From assembly GCA_009746045.1 (NCBI GenBank), contig RPFO01000131.1, forward strand, positions 1,485,783 through 1,533,218: DNA of 47,436 nt, given 5' to 3'. This DNA is from Mesostigma viride (Eukaryota; Streptophyta; Mesostigmatophyceae; Mesostigmatales; Mesostigmataceae). The notes below the pieces were generated by a model, which was given only the letters and a program-made list of their open reading frames with translations, was not told the origin of the DNA and ran no database searches. Both the position numbers and the translations under genes were made by a program. Positions 36,936 through 47,092 of this stretch are shown in pieces; the stretch's first letter is position 1, and every line of letters starts with the position of its first letter.

Positions 36936-38051
36936 ATGAAAGAACTGGCCATGAAAGATCGTTCTAAGACGTTGCGTATTTGCAAATGGCTTTCCGTGAA
37001 CAGCTCTGTCATCCGTAAAGCGGGTCGCAACTTCTTCTCTCCTCTCACTGTGCAAGACATCCGGACTCTGTGCACGCGTCTGGGTTTCTCGCCTCCGAAG
37101 ACCATCACTCCGGAACAAGCTCGTGCAAGTCTTCTCGCTGTGCTGGCAGCGCGCAAGATACAAAGATGGGCGAGAAGGACGTTTATCGACAAACTCGTTG
37201 CGATCAAGACGATCAAGAAGTACGTCGCGCTCATTCCTCAGAATCGAGACGACATGGTGATGCTCGAAAAGCTCCCACATAAAAAGGAGGTGTTCAAGCT
37301 CGTGTTGCCGGACCGCACTGTAATCGGGTTCAACGCAGTCAGACTGGCCGAGTTTATTCTCGAGTCAGGCTCATTCGAGGACCCTTTCACCCGCCACAGA
37401 TTTAACGAGGTCGAGCTTCTCCGTCTCGACAACCAGGTTCGGCGGCTGGGCTTTCAGCGGCGGTCCACTCTCCATCTGTTTCTGCACCCGGAATTAGTCC
37501 GAGCGAAGAAAGAGAGGCAATCTCTCGTCACCGGGCTCGAGAGGATGTGCACTGAGATGGTGGAGATGATGATCCAGGTCTGCGAGGGGGAATGGACGCT
37601 CCCTCGAGACGCCGTGATGCTTCTAGACGGCGATTACTTTCCGCAGTGGCATGTTTACTTCCGTCACCTTGTTTCTCTCGAGCCCCACGCCGCCCACGCG
37701 ACTCTGTTGTCCAACCGCGGTCTGGTCGACGCGGCGATCAGGCGATGGGGGCCTGCTAAGTTGAGGGATACGCTTATGACGCAGAGGGACGTGAACGCGC
37801 ACCACTGCGTTCTCATGTACCTGAAGAACTTGCTAAACACGCATCACGTCAAGGGGTTCGGCGGCGTGCCTTTGCCTAGCCCGGTTGTCCACAGGATGAC
37901 GCAGGAGTTTTTCCACACCACGACACCCGCAACCGTGCTCAACTCTTCGCTCCCTTACGGAATGTCCGAGTTTCAGATCACGCAGGTGACCGATTCTCCA
38001 ACCCCGTCACGGGCAACGTTTCCTGACGTGCTGAGCGGCCCTTTTTGCTAG
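36936..38051 (+). CDS. IQ-motif-like protein with a DPFTR segment
   Basis: The product has 371 residues starting MKELAMKDRSK. Residues about 71-85 (AARKIQRWARRTFI) resemble an IQ motif, which binds calmodulin or EF-hand proteins. Residues about 130-170 (GFNAVRLAEFILESGSFEDPFTRHRF) resemble a segment seen in several NCLDV proteins with a G-x-F-x-DPxTR core, related in appearance to U-box-like loops; I am unsure of the fold. The rest is helical. The C terminus (VTDSPTPSRATF) is probably disordered. The frame is intact. Calmodulin binding is inferred from a single degenerate motif. Confidence 0.68.
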   Translation: MKELAMKDRSKTLRICKWLSVNSSVIRKAGRNFFSPLTVQDIRTLCTRLGFSPPKTITPEQARASLLAVLAARKIQRWARRTFIDKLVAIKTIKKYVALIPQNRDDMVMLEKLPHKKEVFKLVLPDRTVIGFNAVRLAEFILESGSFEDPFTRHRFNEVELLRLDNQVRRLGFQRRSTLHLFLHPELVRAKKERQSLVTGLERMCTEMVEMMIQVCEGEWTLPRDAVMLLDGDYFPQWHVYFRHLVSLEPHAAHATLLSNRGLVDAAIRRWGPAKLRDTLMTQRDVNAHHCVLMYLKNLLNTHHVKGFGGVPLPSPVVHRMTQEFFHTTTPATVLNSSLPYGMSEFQITQVTDSPTPSRATFPDVLSGPFC

Positions 38052-38106
38052 AACCATCGGCCCGTGTGTATGGCCGCTTGAACGGGGAAGAAGCAGTTTC
38101 TTGAAT

Positions 38107-38610
38107 CTAATCGGATGAATAAAAGTCTGTATAACGAAATACGAAAATCTTTCTTGCTGTGTAATTACCCGCATTGCCTTCTCGCGGCTGCGTGCATTCG
38201 AACATTGCAATACCAATGTTGTAGGGTTCCGAATCGTGCATGACCAGGTAGGATTTAGAGACGCACGAAGTGGGAGCCTGGCGCGCGAGGTTGTTCATGA
38301 TGGAATCAATGTCGTTCTTCGTGTATTCGAGTGAAGGAACAGACGTTCTGTGTGTCGCGATCACAGGAGCATGACTCATCAGGTCTTCGGTAAACTCTTG
38401 CGGTAAAATTCGCGCAACGTAGAAGGTTAGGTCCGTGTCGTCAAACACCGCGACAAGAGGTCCGAGCGCGTACCATCTTCCCGCGTGATTCCCGAGCCGA
38501 TTTGTCATGCTAGACGCGGTCACGGCGTTGTCGGGTTCTTCTATCGTGTCGGGGCATCGAGACATGGCACGGACGGGTATTTCCATGGGCGCGGGGATGC
38601 GTTCCATCAT
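38107..38610 (-). CDS. Unknown globular protein
   Basis: The 167-residue product starts MMERIPAPMEIP. It has mixed alpha/beta composition with a glycine/tryptophan segment (GRWYALGPLVAVFDD) and aromatic ends (RYTDFYSSD). No known motif is recognised. Its ATG overlaps the stop of the upstream membrane protein gene by four bases (ATGA), so the two are translated from one transcript or at least tightly coupled in evolution. Confidence 0.65.
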   Translation of the reverse strand: MMERIPAPMEIPVRAMSRCPDTIEEPDNAVTASSMTNRLGNHAGRWYALGPLVAVFDDTDLTFYVARILPQEFTEDLMSHAPVIATHRTSVPSLEYTKNDIDSIMNNLARQAPTSCVSKSYLVMHDSEPYNIGIAMFECTQPREGNAGNYTARKIFVFRYTDFYSSD

Positions 38611-38879
38611 GGCGTTTTCGATCCGTCGCCGTTCTTCGTTTTCTCGAGCGATGGCAGGATGCGATCAGGAGTGTTCAAATCTTCGAGAAACTGGTCGGTT
38701 TTTTTAGCGGGGGGGATGAAAATGTAATCGTCTTTGTCGAACGAGTTTTCTTCCGTGACAATGTCGTCGTCGCTTACATCCGACTCTGTGTCCTCCGCCA
38801 TCTTGGTCATCAAAACGCCTGCCGAGAAAATAAAAAATGCGCCAATACTTCCAGCAAGCGCCAAAAGTTGCAAGGTCAT
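38607..38879 (-). CDS. Single-pass membrane protein with acidic tail
   Basis: A 90-residue product starting MTLQLLALAGSIGAFF is favoured over a longer frame to 39023, because the first 25 residues form a clean membrane helix at the N terminus. The remainder is acidic (DTESDVSDDDIVTEENSFDKDD) and probably disordered. It overlaps the next gene by ATGA. It is divergent from the conserved NCLDV gene at 38962. A virion or membrane role is likely but unproven. Confidence 0.62.
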   Translation of the reverse strand: MTLQLLALAGSIGAFFIFSAGVLMTKMAEDTESDVSDDDIVTEENSFDKDDYIFIPPAKKTDQFLEDLNTPDRILPSLEKTKNGDGSKTP

Positions 38880-38961
38880 GGTTCTTGTAAATTGGCTACA
38901 AATTGTTTTGCAGGGTGCGTTTGGGGGGGTGCAAAGATATATGCGCGTACTTAGAAAGAGT

Positions 38962-40184
38962 ATGGCGACACGCTTCCTTGGTGTAGATGTAGTCGAAGAA
39001 GACGACGACGTGCCGGTGGTCAAAGGCGGCTTGAGAGGGGCTCGTCCGCCTCCTATTCACGCCGCGAAGGTGATCATCGACACGGGCGGGCCGGGCGACG
39101 ACCTCTTCGACATGCTCGCGAACCCGAAGAAAGCAAGGTCGCAATATGCTGAACCTGTACGGTCGGACAGCGGTCCGGGGAAGGGGATGTCAGATGAATT
39201 CGCGTTTGACGATTTCGGAGACGAAGACGACGCATTCGACGACATGATGGGGGGGACGGGCAGGAACGAACGCCTCCGATGCAACAAGGGCCTTCGAGAG
39301 AAGAGGTCTTTCGAGAGAAGTCGGAACTTCTCCACAAAATGCATCGGATGAAGGAGCGTGGGTTCGAGGTTCCTCAGTTTGACATGCGTTCGGATTTAGA
39401 CGAAATGCGATTCGAGTGTTCAAAGATCGAAAGAGCCGCGGAATGCCGAAACGCCGTCAACATGATGCGTCAGATCTTAGTCGCCGGGACAAGTGCGATG
39501 CAGTTTCTAAACAATAGGTACGACCCTATTGGCCTAAAGTTAGACGGATGGTCAGAAAGCGTGATGGCCAACATCGGGGATTACGATAACGTGTTCGAGC
39601 GATTGTACGACAAGCACAGAGGAAAGGTCGCTATGGCACCCGAATTGGAACTCATCATGATGGTGGGTGGTTCGGCGCTCATGTTCCATATGACGGCGAG
39701 CTTTACGCGAGCGGGTCTTCCATCGATGTCAGAAATCGCGAAACAAGACCCTGAGCTCATGAAGTCGTTGCTGAAGGTGATGATGAAGAACAGTATGGAC
39801 GGTTCTCAACCTCCGCAAAGTCGTCCACCTCCTCCGGCTGCCGCTTCAAAATCCGAGCCTAGCGCGCCAAAGGAGCCGTACGTCATGCGCGGCCCCGGGT
39901 TCGATATGGGAGGATTGATGGACGGGACAAGGGCGAGAGCGATGGCTCCGAGTCATTCGACCTTAGACAGCATCGTGCAGGAGTCTCTCGGGTCAAACCG
40001 ACCGAGCGAGGCCGTCGTAGTCGAGACCATCGACGGGAAGGACGATGAAAGCGTGACCGGAAGCGTCATGGGAGACGGGGACACGAGGACCATTCATATG
40101 AACGGAACTCCGAAAAAGAAGCGAGGCGGCGGTTCGAAAAAGAAGAAGCCCGAGGACGCGTCTGCGATTGTTTTAGAAATCTAA
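38962..40184 (+). CDS. Conserved NCLDV protein of unknown function, interrupted by one frameshift
   Basis: An N-terminal frame starting MATRFLGVDVVEEDDD (38962) is acidic and disordered. At a run of seven G (39249-39255) the frame is lost; one more G would continue it into the frame that is open from before 39279 to 40184. The second part contains REKSELLHKMHRM, LDGWSESVMANIGDYDNVF and PELELIMMVGGSALMFHM. This matches a family I recall across iridoviruses, mimivirus relatives and other NCLDVs (I believe DUF5767). The C terminus is proline-rich, then strongly basic (KKKRGGGSKKKKP). This is the best single indicator that the right half of the window is viral. The break may be a sequence error. 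Confidence 0.8.
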
Positions 40185-40200
40185 CTATAAGTTGTAAAGT

Positions 40201-41028
40201 ATGTCAGGAATCGGGGCTGCTTGGAAACTAATCATTTTTCTGACTGTCGCGATGGGCGCACAAATAGGAGCACTGGCCTATCGGCAATACGCCGCAAAAG
40301 AAGAAGAGGTAGTGGAAGAGATGAATTACTCCCGTTCAGGTACTTGTGCACCGGGCACAGAGTGTTTTGGATCGGACATAATGGTGGATGCCATGGCCAA
40401 GATGTGGGTAACCAATGTAATGAACAGCTTTGAGTTGGAAAAAGAGTACCAATTGCCCTCCGACCGCGATATTTCTATTCGGATGCGAGTGACAGATTGC
40501 GACTCCAGTGTGTGCGGCCCGGTCTTAAAAAAGATACGAAGGCGCATCATCGAAAGGCTGGCAGATCGCATGCAATACGATAATCTCGAGGACGCGGAAA
40601 CGTATTGGACTATCCAAGTTCTTATGGGAAAACCGGTTCCGACGGCCGATCAGGTCACGCTCGGTTCCAATAACGGCCTACGTGAAGGCGCTTGTTCTCC
40701 AGGATACGTCCCTACATCCAGATCGATTTATGAAACGTGTCATTATCGAGTGGAATCTCTGATAACCAAACTTAACAATATCAAGGAATCGAAATTGAGT
40801 TTTGATGATATTGTGAAGATGAACCTTTGCAAAGGAGACGGGTGCAATCCTTCCATTAAAGACTCCTTAAAAAAAGAGTTGGGGTTGCCCACCATCTCTC
40901 TCACGCCGGCTGAAGCGCTCGCGCTGTCAGAATCTTCGCCCGGTCAAAATCCGGACGTTCCGAAGCCGGTATTGTTCGACTCCATCACAGCGGAGTCAAC
41001 GCCAACGGAGACGAAATCTACTGTATAG
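40201..41028 (+). CDS. Single-pass membrane protein with conserved cysteines (paralogue 1)
   Basis: The product has 275 residues starting MSGIGAAWKLIIFLTVAMGA. An N-terminal hydrophobic helix (residues 7-28) acts as a signal anchor. The extracytoplasmic part has about ten cysteines in pairs (CAPGTEC, CDSSVC, CSPGY..TC, CKGDGC), suggesting disulphide bonds. The C-terminal ~60 residues are S/T/P-rich. It starts 16 bases after the previous stop. It is clearly related to the next gene (WKL.IF...A.GAQ.G.LA.R, YD...DA..YW...L.G.PVPT..Q, L.NIKE). It is likely a virion envelope or inner-membrane protein; the function is unknown. Confidence 0.75.
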   Translation: MSGIGAAWKLIIFLTVAMGAQIGALAYRQYAAKEEEVVEEMNYSRSGTCAPGTECFGSDIMVDAMAKMWVTNVMNSFELEKEYQLPSDRDISIRMRVTDCDSSVCGPVLKKIRRRIIERLADRMQYDNLEDAETYWTIQVLMGKPVPTADQVTLGSNNGLREGACSPGYVPTSRSIYETCHYRVESLITKLNNIKESKLSFDDIVKMNLCKGDGCNPSIKDSLKKELGLPTISLTPAEALALSESSPGQNPDVPKPVLFDSITAESTPTETKSTV

Positions 41029-41040
41029 ATATAGTAGTTC

Positions 41041-41807
41041 ATGGGGAAAGGGATCGGTTTTTTGTGGAAGCTCGTTATCTTCTTTATATTTGCCGCGGGT
41101 GCGCAGTCAGGCGTTTTGGCTGTTCGGATGTATTCTTTTAAACAACAGGAAAAGTCAGAACAGTCAGATTCCAGCGCTGAAGCTAAACAAGTTTATGGGG
41201 ACAAATATCTGACAGGCGCAGGTTTCAACGACGCGTTTATTGAGTCCGAGTCCGACTTCTGGGTGAAAAAGATCATGGAAAATCTTGATGCGGACGGGCA
41301 CGTGGAGTTGCCGTCCCAGCGAGAGATCTTGATTGTGCACAACTTGGCTTGCGGTGATGATGACGTCCAATTATGCAATGTGAACGCGCAAAAGGTTCGG
41401 AACGCGATCATCGAGAAGTTGACGACTGAAATGAAGTACGACAAGATCCAAGATGCGCTTGATTACTGGATGGTAAAGATCTTGCTAGGGCACCCCGTTC
41501 CGACAAGAGATCAGATACTTGCCATAAAAATGCGTAACGAACCGTGTCTTCAAGACCCTGTCCCTTGCGAAAAACAAGTAGAAGAACTTATCAACACCTT
41601 GAACGGAATCAAAGAAAAAGGAGGCAGCGTTCGCGATTTTGTCGAGATGAAACTCTGTAGAGGCGACGACTGCAATCCAGATCTCCGAAGTTCCGTTAAG
41701 AAGAACTCGGAATGCCGACGGTTTCGATAACGCCGCAGGATTCTGTACAAATCACCTCTCCTTTGCTGTTAAGGGTGGGCGCGTACGACTTGAATTATTC
41801 CTCGTAG
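41041..41807 (+). CDS. Single-pass membrane protein (paralogue 2), frameshifted near its end
   Basis: The uninterrupted frame ends at 41730. Comparison with the preceding paralogue shows that after KK the reading should continue as ELG(L/M)PT(I/V)S(L/I)TP, and that sequence is present in another frame up to a stop at 41805-41807. One base is therefore missing near 41703-41706. The rest matches the paralogue: N-terminal anchor (WKLVIFFIFAAGAQSG), paired cysteines (CGDDDVQLC, CLQDPVPC, CRGDDC), and the YDKIQDALDYWMVKILLGHPVPT block. The two genes are tandem duplicates 12 bases apart and are probably co-transcribed. Confidence 0.75.
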
Positions 41808-41829
41808 TCGCATACCACGTCGAGAAAAA

Positions 41830-42959
41830 ATGGAAGAGGGCTTGGGCGATTTTGCAAGTCTGCCATCTGAACTACGAAACCGCGTTTTTTCAGAGGTTTT
41901 GAAAAACAACAGAGGAGATGCCGCATTTCTCGGCATGACGTCCAAGACCATGATGAGCGAAATCTGGCCCGTTCTCAAAGCGGATATTTTCGAGTGCCCG
42001 GCAGAGTTCAGCGACCTCATCAAAGCGCAATGGAAACAGAAGTTTTCGTTCGAGAAAAAGACTTGCGTTCGATTCGTCGTCTACGATGTCGTCGACGCGC
42101 AATGGGAGGTGGTGGGCGACTTCGGAGGAGTCGGTTATCAAGACGGTATCCCCACAGTCGTCATCGAGTGGAGAAACGTTGTTCGGTTCCTCAAGTATAG
42201 ACCCGGGATCGATGTGATCATTTTCGAGGCGGCAACGATGAGGAAGACGGGATGCCTGTCTCTTTTTCACCACGAGTACGCGGTCGTACTGGCGCTGCTC
42301 CACATTTTTCGATGGATCCGAACCTACCCTTGCGACTTGATGGTCGTTTTCCCGGAGAAAAAACATACCGTCGAGACGAAACTCGCGCAGTCCCGTCTAG
42401 AGGCCGCTTCTTTTCACCGGCCTTACTCCCACCTCGTTTTCGCGAACTCTAACCGGATCCTGTTCGAAGGGCCGAAAGTTGTGATGTTCGGAAGGGCCAG
42501 GACGCGAAAAACACGTTTCGGTCCGTGGATCCTAAGAACATGCTCAAGTTTGCAGTGCCTTCTGGAACGCTTCTGCACATCGACAGGGGAGCCGAAGAAT
42601 ACGTCCTCCCGAGGCTTCAAGAGGGTTTTTTTGACATGGTCTTCTCCAACCACGACCTGAAGGCCGATGTGCTCGTGGGATCCCCTCCAACGAAAGGCAT
42701 GGTCTTCTTGTCGGGCAGCGGGAACTTCCGCATCCAAAGCGGGCGTACATTCATCGTTCTCCCCGTGAACAACAGGGCTTCGGTGACCTTTGAAGAAGAT
42801 GAGAAGGACATCCAGCCCAGCGAGATCGCGTATTGGGTCGAGGGGGCTTGGCTGAGCAAAGACTTTTTCACAAAGGTGAAGGGCAGGACTCTGAAGGATA
42901 GCGAGAAAGATGCCATCCTCCGTCGAGTGACGTTGGTTATGGAACCAGTTAAAGTGTAA
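41830..42959 (+). CDS. F-box-like protein, interrupted by one frameshift
   Basis: The N-terminal frame starts MEEGLGDFASLPSELRNRVFSEVL, an F-box-like opening. It stays open with globular composition to about 42510. A one-base shift between 42484 and 42511, possibly in the AAAAA run, then moves the reading to the frame open from 42501 to 42959, which carries VDPKNMLKFAVPSG and onward. The joined gene would be about 375 residues. The second half is beta-rich with hydrophobic/charged alternation. No substrate-binding repeat is recognised. Skp1 interaction is inferred. Confidence 0.65.
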
Positions 42960-42996
42960 ATTTTTTTATGCATGTATAATACATATCACTTTCAAC

Positions 42997-45898
42997 ATGA
43001 CGACCCCATGCGAGAACCTGTCTAACATGCGCCTGGGTAGCCTCACCACGACCGCCCTGCACGGTGACACTAACCCCTTGGCTCTCAACCATGATTTAGT
43101 GATTACGTCTAAGGACCGTATCTATCTCACCCCCAATGACGGGATGGGAGTCGACGGTTCTAACATGCTTCTGATCACGGGTAGCACTAGCATGACAGGC
43201 GATCTGTCCGTAGGGAATATCGTGCTCGCGGAAAACGAAATGACCACTTCGACGGGTGGTCTCGATATTACTTCTAGCACCGGGACGGTTCGCGTAGATG
43301 ATGTAGTCTTTAACGCTTCCGCTATGACCGTAAACGGGGACGTGGATCTGTCGCTCACGGCGGGCCTTCCAAGTCCGTGGTGGTGGAGAGTGTGAAGGTG
43401 ACCGATAATGCTATGACCGTTACTAGCGATGTTGACTTGACACTCACGGCAGGCGCCACTAAGTCGGTGGTCGTGGAGAGCGTCAAGGTGACCGATAATG
43501 CCATGACGGTGACCAGCGACGTGGACTTGACCCTGACAGCAGGCGCCACCAAGTCGGTGTCGTGGAGAGCGTGAAGGTGACCGATAATGCCATGACGGTG
43601 ACTAGCGACGTGGACTTGACTCTGACGGCCGGTGCCACCAAGTCTGTTATTGTGGAGTCCGTCAAGGTCACGGACAACGCAATGACGGTGACCAGCGACG
43701 TGGATCTTACTCTCACGGCCGGCGCGACCAAGTCTGTCGTGGTGGAGAACGTCAAGGTCACGGACAGCGCGATCACGACGTCGAGCGGGACCCTGGCCTT
43801 GACTTCCGCTGGCTCTGCGTCAAACACGGTTCAGGCGGCGAATGTTACTTTTGCCGGTTCGGCTCTGAGCACGGCCACGGGTAATTTGACGATTTCTTCC
43901 GCCGGGTCCGCGGCGAACCCGGTGACTCTGGGTGGCGTGGTCGTGACGAACGCGGCAGTCACGACTAGCAGCTCGGCCATGTCTATCACTCCCGGCGGCG
44001 CGTCTCTGACGGTGGGCAAGGATCTGATCCTGACCAGCACCGCGGGCGGCAGCGGTAAGGTGACGACCTCGGCGGGCGACCTGCAGCTCATGAGCGCGAG
44101 CGGCACGACGGCCGTGACCGGAACTCTCACGACCACCGGCGATCTCAAGGTCGCGGGGGTTATCGATAGCACAAACCCAACCGGAAATCTGGAGATCATG
44201 GATAAGAAGGTTAAGTTGGGCTACCAGCCTGGTTCTGCTCTTATTATGGACTTCCCGTTCACTAGTACTTCTAACGCAGCACCTGGGTACACCAACGTCA
44301 TAGTTTCGACGTTCAATGGAGCAAGTGTAAGTGGCGGCGTGTTGAACATCACGACTCAGACGTATTCAAGGACCGCTTTTTACTATCCAACCGAGTACGC
44401 AAATATCCCCACTAGCCTCATTAACCTCAGCGCGGACAACTTGTACATTGAGTTCCCTGTCACAATCAGCAGCGCTCTTGCTTCCAATGTCAACGGTGCG
44501 TATCAGTTTTTCGGTATCGAAAATTTCATCCCAGGACAATCGTTCTATCGGTTTTCCGCTAGCAATGGCGCGCTCAGACTTGATAGGTCCGTGGCTGGTG
44601 GAGCTCAGATCAATATCACATCCGATGCGGTAAACATGCTTAACTCCGCAGGGACATACCTGTTTAAGCTCTCATTTGAGTGGTCCGGTGGCGTGTGCAC
44701 GGGGACGTTTACGTTTTCTAAGGATGGCGGGGCAACTGTACCAATCACGTTCGGTGGATCTACCACTACTATCGCAACTAGCTACCTCGCAAACAGCCAG
44801 AACTTTACGATGATGTTTGGCAGCTCTTCACCAAATGGTTCTAACCAGAACTGGTCAGTGGACTACTTTAAGCTGAACAAGGGCATGGCCTCGACCAACG
44901 CGGCGTCCAACAACGCCGGTTTGTATGTGGACGGCAGCGCCTCCTATTCCAGCCGTGCGCTCACATGGAACATGGGCACCGGCGAGACCACCCAGGACAA
45001 GGCGACGACCTCGGGTTCGTACTGGCATTTTGAGGGCGGTCAGCTCATGTTCTCCAGGACCATCGAGTCCGCAGACCGCGAGGCGCCAGGAACCACTCTC
45101 TCACTCGCCTCGCTCGAGTCCGGCACTGACGACGTCCGCTGGGAGTTCAACTCCAGCAACACGTCCGAGGTCGGCAGCAAGGTGATGACTCTGAACGCCG
45201 GTGCCGTTGTCGAGAGCGGAGTCTTTAAGATCGACGCGTCTGGCAACCAGACTGGTACATGCAATACTTCTCTTCCCACTGGCACTTTTTCGGTCATCAT
45301 GAAGGTGATTCCCCGCTCTAACTTTGCCTCTGCCGCCGCTAACGGTCTTCAGATCATGTCGTACATCGGTGCCTCTGCTGCCACTTCTGTGACGGTGAGC
45401 AGTTTCGGAAAGCTCACCCTCACGGACGGGACGAACACTGTTGAGACCGCTAACATTGTCGCGTATGCCACCCCTTTTGTTCTCGCTGTTGTGCGCAACG
45501 GTTCTAGCACCCAAATGTATGTCGACGGCGTCTCCGTTGCTTCCATTGCAGGATCTGCGAACGTCGGTTCGACTCCAATGCTGCGTCTGGGACCGGGTAA
45601 GAGCGGCATCGCCGTGTGGTTCGATGACGTCCGTGTGAAGGCCGCCGCGATTTCGTCAGCCAACACCCAGATGTACGGCTGGAAGGAGATGTATGCTGCC
45701 AACCAGACGGTAACGTATGGTTTCCGCATTTCGAACAACGAGGGTCTCCAGTTGGTGAAGGTGCGTGGTTCCGGTGGCATGAATGGGTGGGTTGGTGTGA
45801 ATCCAGCTCCCAACACTCTGACCGGTTCCAACTCTCTTGGGACTATCACTGATACGCCTTTCCATATGATCTCTGAGCAGAGTGTCGTGTTCGTGTAA
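42997..45898 (+). CDS. Fibre/adhesin-like repeat protein, interrupted by two frameshifts
   Basis: Three consecutive frames (from 42997, before 43377, and from before 43562 to 45898) form one gene of about 960 residues. Single bases are missing near 43360-43375 and 43556-43561; the repeat units show where. Residues about 100-260 hold roughly five 30-residue units VVVESVKVTDNAMTVTSDVD.., rich in T, S, V and D. T/S/G/A-rich beta-strand repeats follow. Two later regions (about 44220-44880 and 45010-45650 in nucleotides) look like LamG/concanavalin-type jelly rolls. The product resembles viral fibres or adhesins built from a beta-helical stalk and carbohydrate-binding heads; this is inferred from composition. 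A TATAATAC lies about 25 bases upstream of the ATG. Confidence 0.75.
43330..43760 (+). repeat. 90-bp coding repeats in the fibre gene
   Basis: GTGACCGATAATGCCATGAC-type 90-base units recur about five times and encode the 30-residue repeats. Comparing units locates the two single-base losses. Confidence 0.85.
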
Positions 45899-45943
45899 TG
45901 ATTCATAACTTAAATGGTTGCAGGTTCCGAATGACGAAAGCGG

Positions 45944-46582
45944 ATGGAGGAAACCAAAGCGTCGCGGGAAGGTTTTTTCCTTGTCCCGGAGCAGTCCATG
46001 AGAAAGGTGGGAGGTAAGAAAAACTTTTTAAAAGATCTCAAAACAAACTACGAAGAAGACGTGGATTTCTACTTGACGAATCACAAGGAGTTGGGAAGAA
46101 CCACAGTCTCGATCCACGCCACGGCAAAATGTCTTCAGGACTTCAAAGTCGTTGTGAGCGATGCGGAGGTCAGCCCCAACGACTTGGCCGAAACGAAGAT
46201 ACAGCGCCAGGTGGCGGCAGAACTAGATGGTGTGCGAGAGGTACGCTGTCCGGCGGGGATCATCGACATTCTGAGCCCCAAGCACAGGCTGCTTGTCGAA
46301 GTCAAGACATTTCATAAGTGGATGGAAGGCATTGGTCAGTTACTATCGTACGGGAGGTACTATCCCGACTATCGAAAACGTCTGCACCTCTTTCGTACTC
46401 CGAAACGAAGCGGGTGTTCTGTCGAAAAGATTCTCGTCGTGCACGAGACGTGTCTTTGGGCTAACATCGAACTCACGTTCGACGCTAGCATCGAAGTTGA
46501 GGAAACGTGCACGACGAGGACCGACAAAGAGGAGGAAAAAATAGGAGAGGGTATTAATACTTCTCCCGGTTCGCCAAAATGA
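45944..46582 (+). CDS. PD-(D/E)xK nuclease-like protein
   Basis: The product has 212 residues starting MEETKASREGFF. Residues about 83-150 contain E83..., CPAGIIDIL (D108), LLVEVK (E119, K121), then KWMEGIGQLLSYGRYYP and RLHLF. The D...ExK...Q spacing and the GQLLSYxxYYP block match a restriction-endonuclease-like domain I recall from NCLDV and fungal proteins, often attached to KilA-N or similar DNA-binding domains. Here it stands alone with an acidic C-terminal tail. The substrate is unknown. It overlaps the 3' end of the convergent minus-strand gene by about 28 bases. Confidence 0.78.
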   Translation: MEETKASREGFFLVPEQSMRKVGGKKNFLKDLKTNYEEDVDFYLTNHKELGRTTVSIHATAKCLQDFKVVVSDAEVSPNDLAETKIQRQVAAELDGVREVRCPAGIIDILSPKHRLLVEVKTFHKWMEGIGQLLSYGRYYPDYRKRLHLFRTPKRSGCSVEKILVVHETCLWANIELTFDASIEVEETCTTRTDKEEEKIGEGINTSPGSPK

Positions 46583-47086
46583 GCGCTAGCTCGTCAGCGA
46601 TCTTGGCGTCTTTGTTCTCTTCAGGAAGCTTTTCGAGCGGCGCGGACGAATCGTATCTCGGGATTTTGTCAATGAATGTAACCTTTTTGGTGTCCGGGAC
46701 GTACTCCAACGGTTTAACGAATACCTCTCTGGCATCTGTGCGAGCGTCTCCTCTTCTTTAGTCAACACTCTAGGTTTTTGGGGCTTGCAATTGCTAAAAC
46801 CGAAGGTCAAGATCGCCCGGGCTTTGCATTTGGCGCTCAGTGTTCTGTTGAACAAGTTTCCGAACAGCGCGCCAAAAGGGGTGTGACCGACAATGGCAGA
46901 AATGCCCTTGTTGATGACATTGGCGACTTTCTTAGCACCCACGGCTCCGAGAAACATTCCAACCATGTCTGTAATCATGAGGACGGGGTTTCCCGCAAGG
47001 TATATAGAACGATACGTCTCAGTTGCAACAACATGTGTGACATCTAATGCTTTGTCTTTTGTTGAAGGAGGCGGTTCAGTCGCCAT
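46554..47086 (-). CDS. Hydrophobic unknown protein, frameshifted in the C-terminal half
   Basis: The frame starting MATEPPPSTKDKALDV at 47086 has a hydrophobic, glycine/alanine-rich centre (residues 30-85, two possible membrane segments). It then reaches KEEETLAQMPE near 46735, after which the reading becomes arginine/serine-rich and unnatural. A one-base shift near 46730-46735 gives an acidic, proline/valine-containing continuation (KPLEYVPDTKKVTF) ending at 46554. I take that as the real end. No family is recognised. Confidence 0.65.
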
Positions 47087-47092
47087 ATTTGA

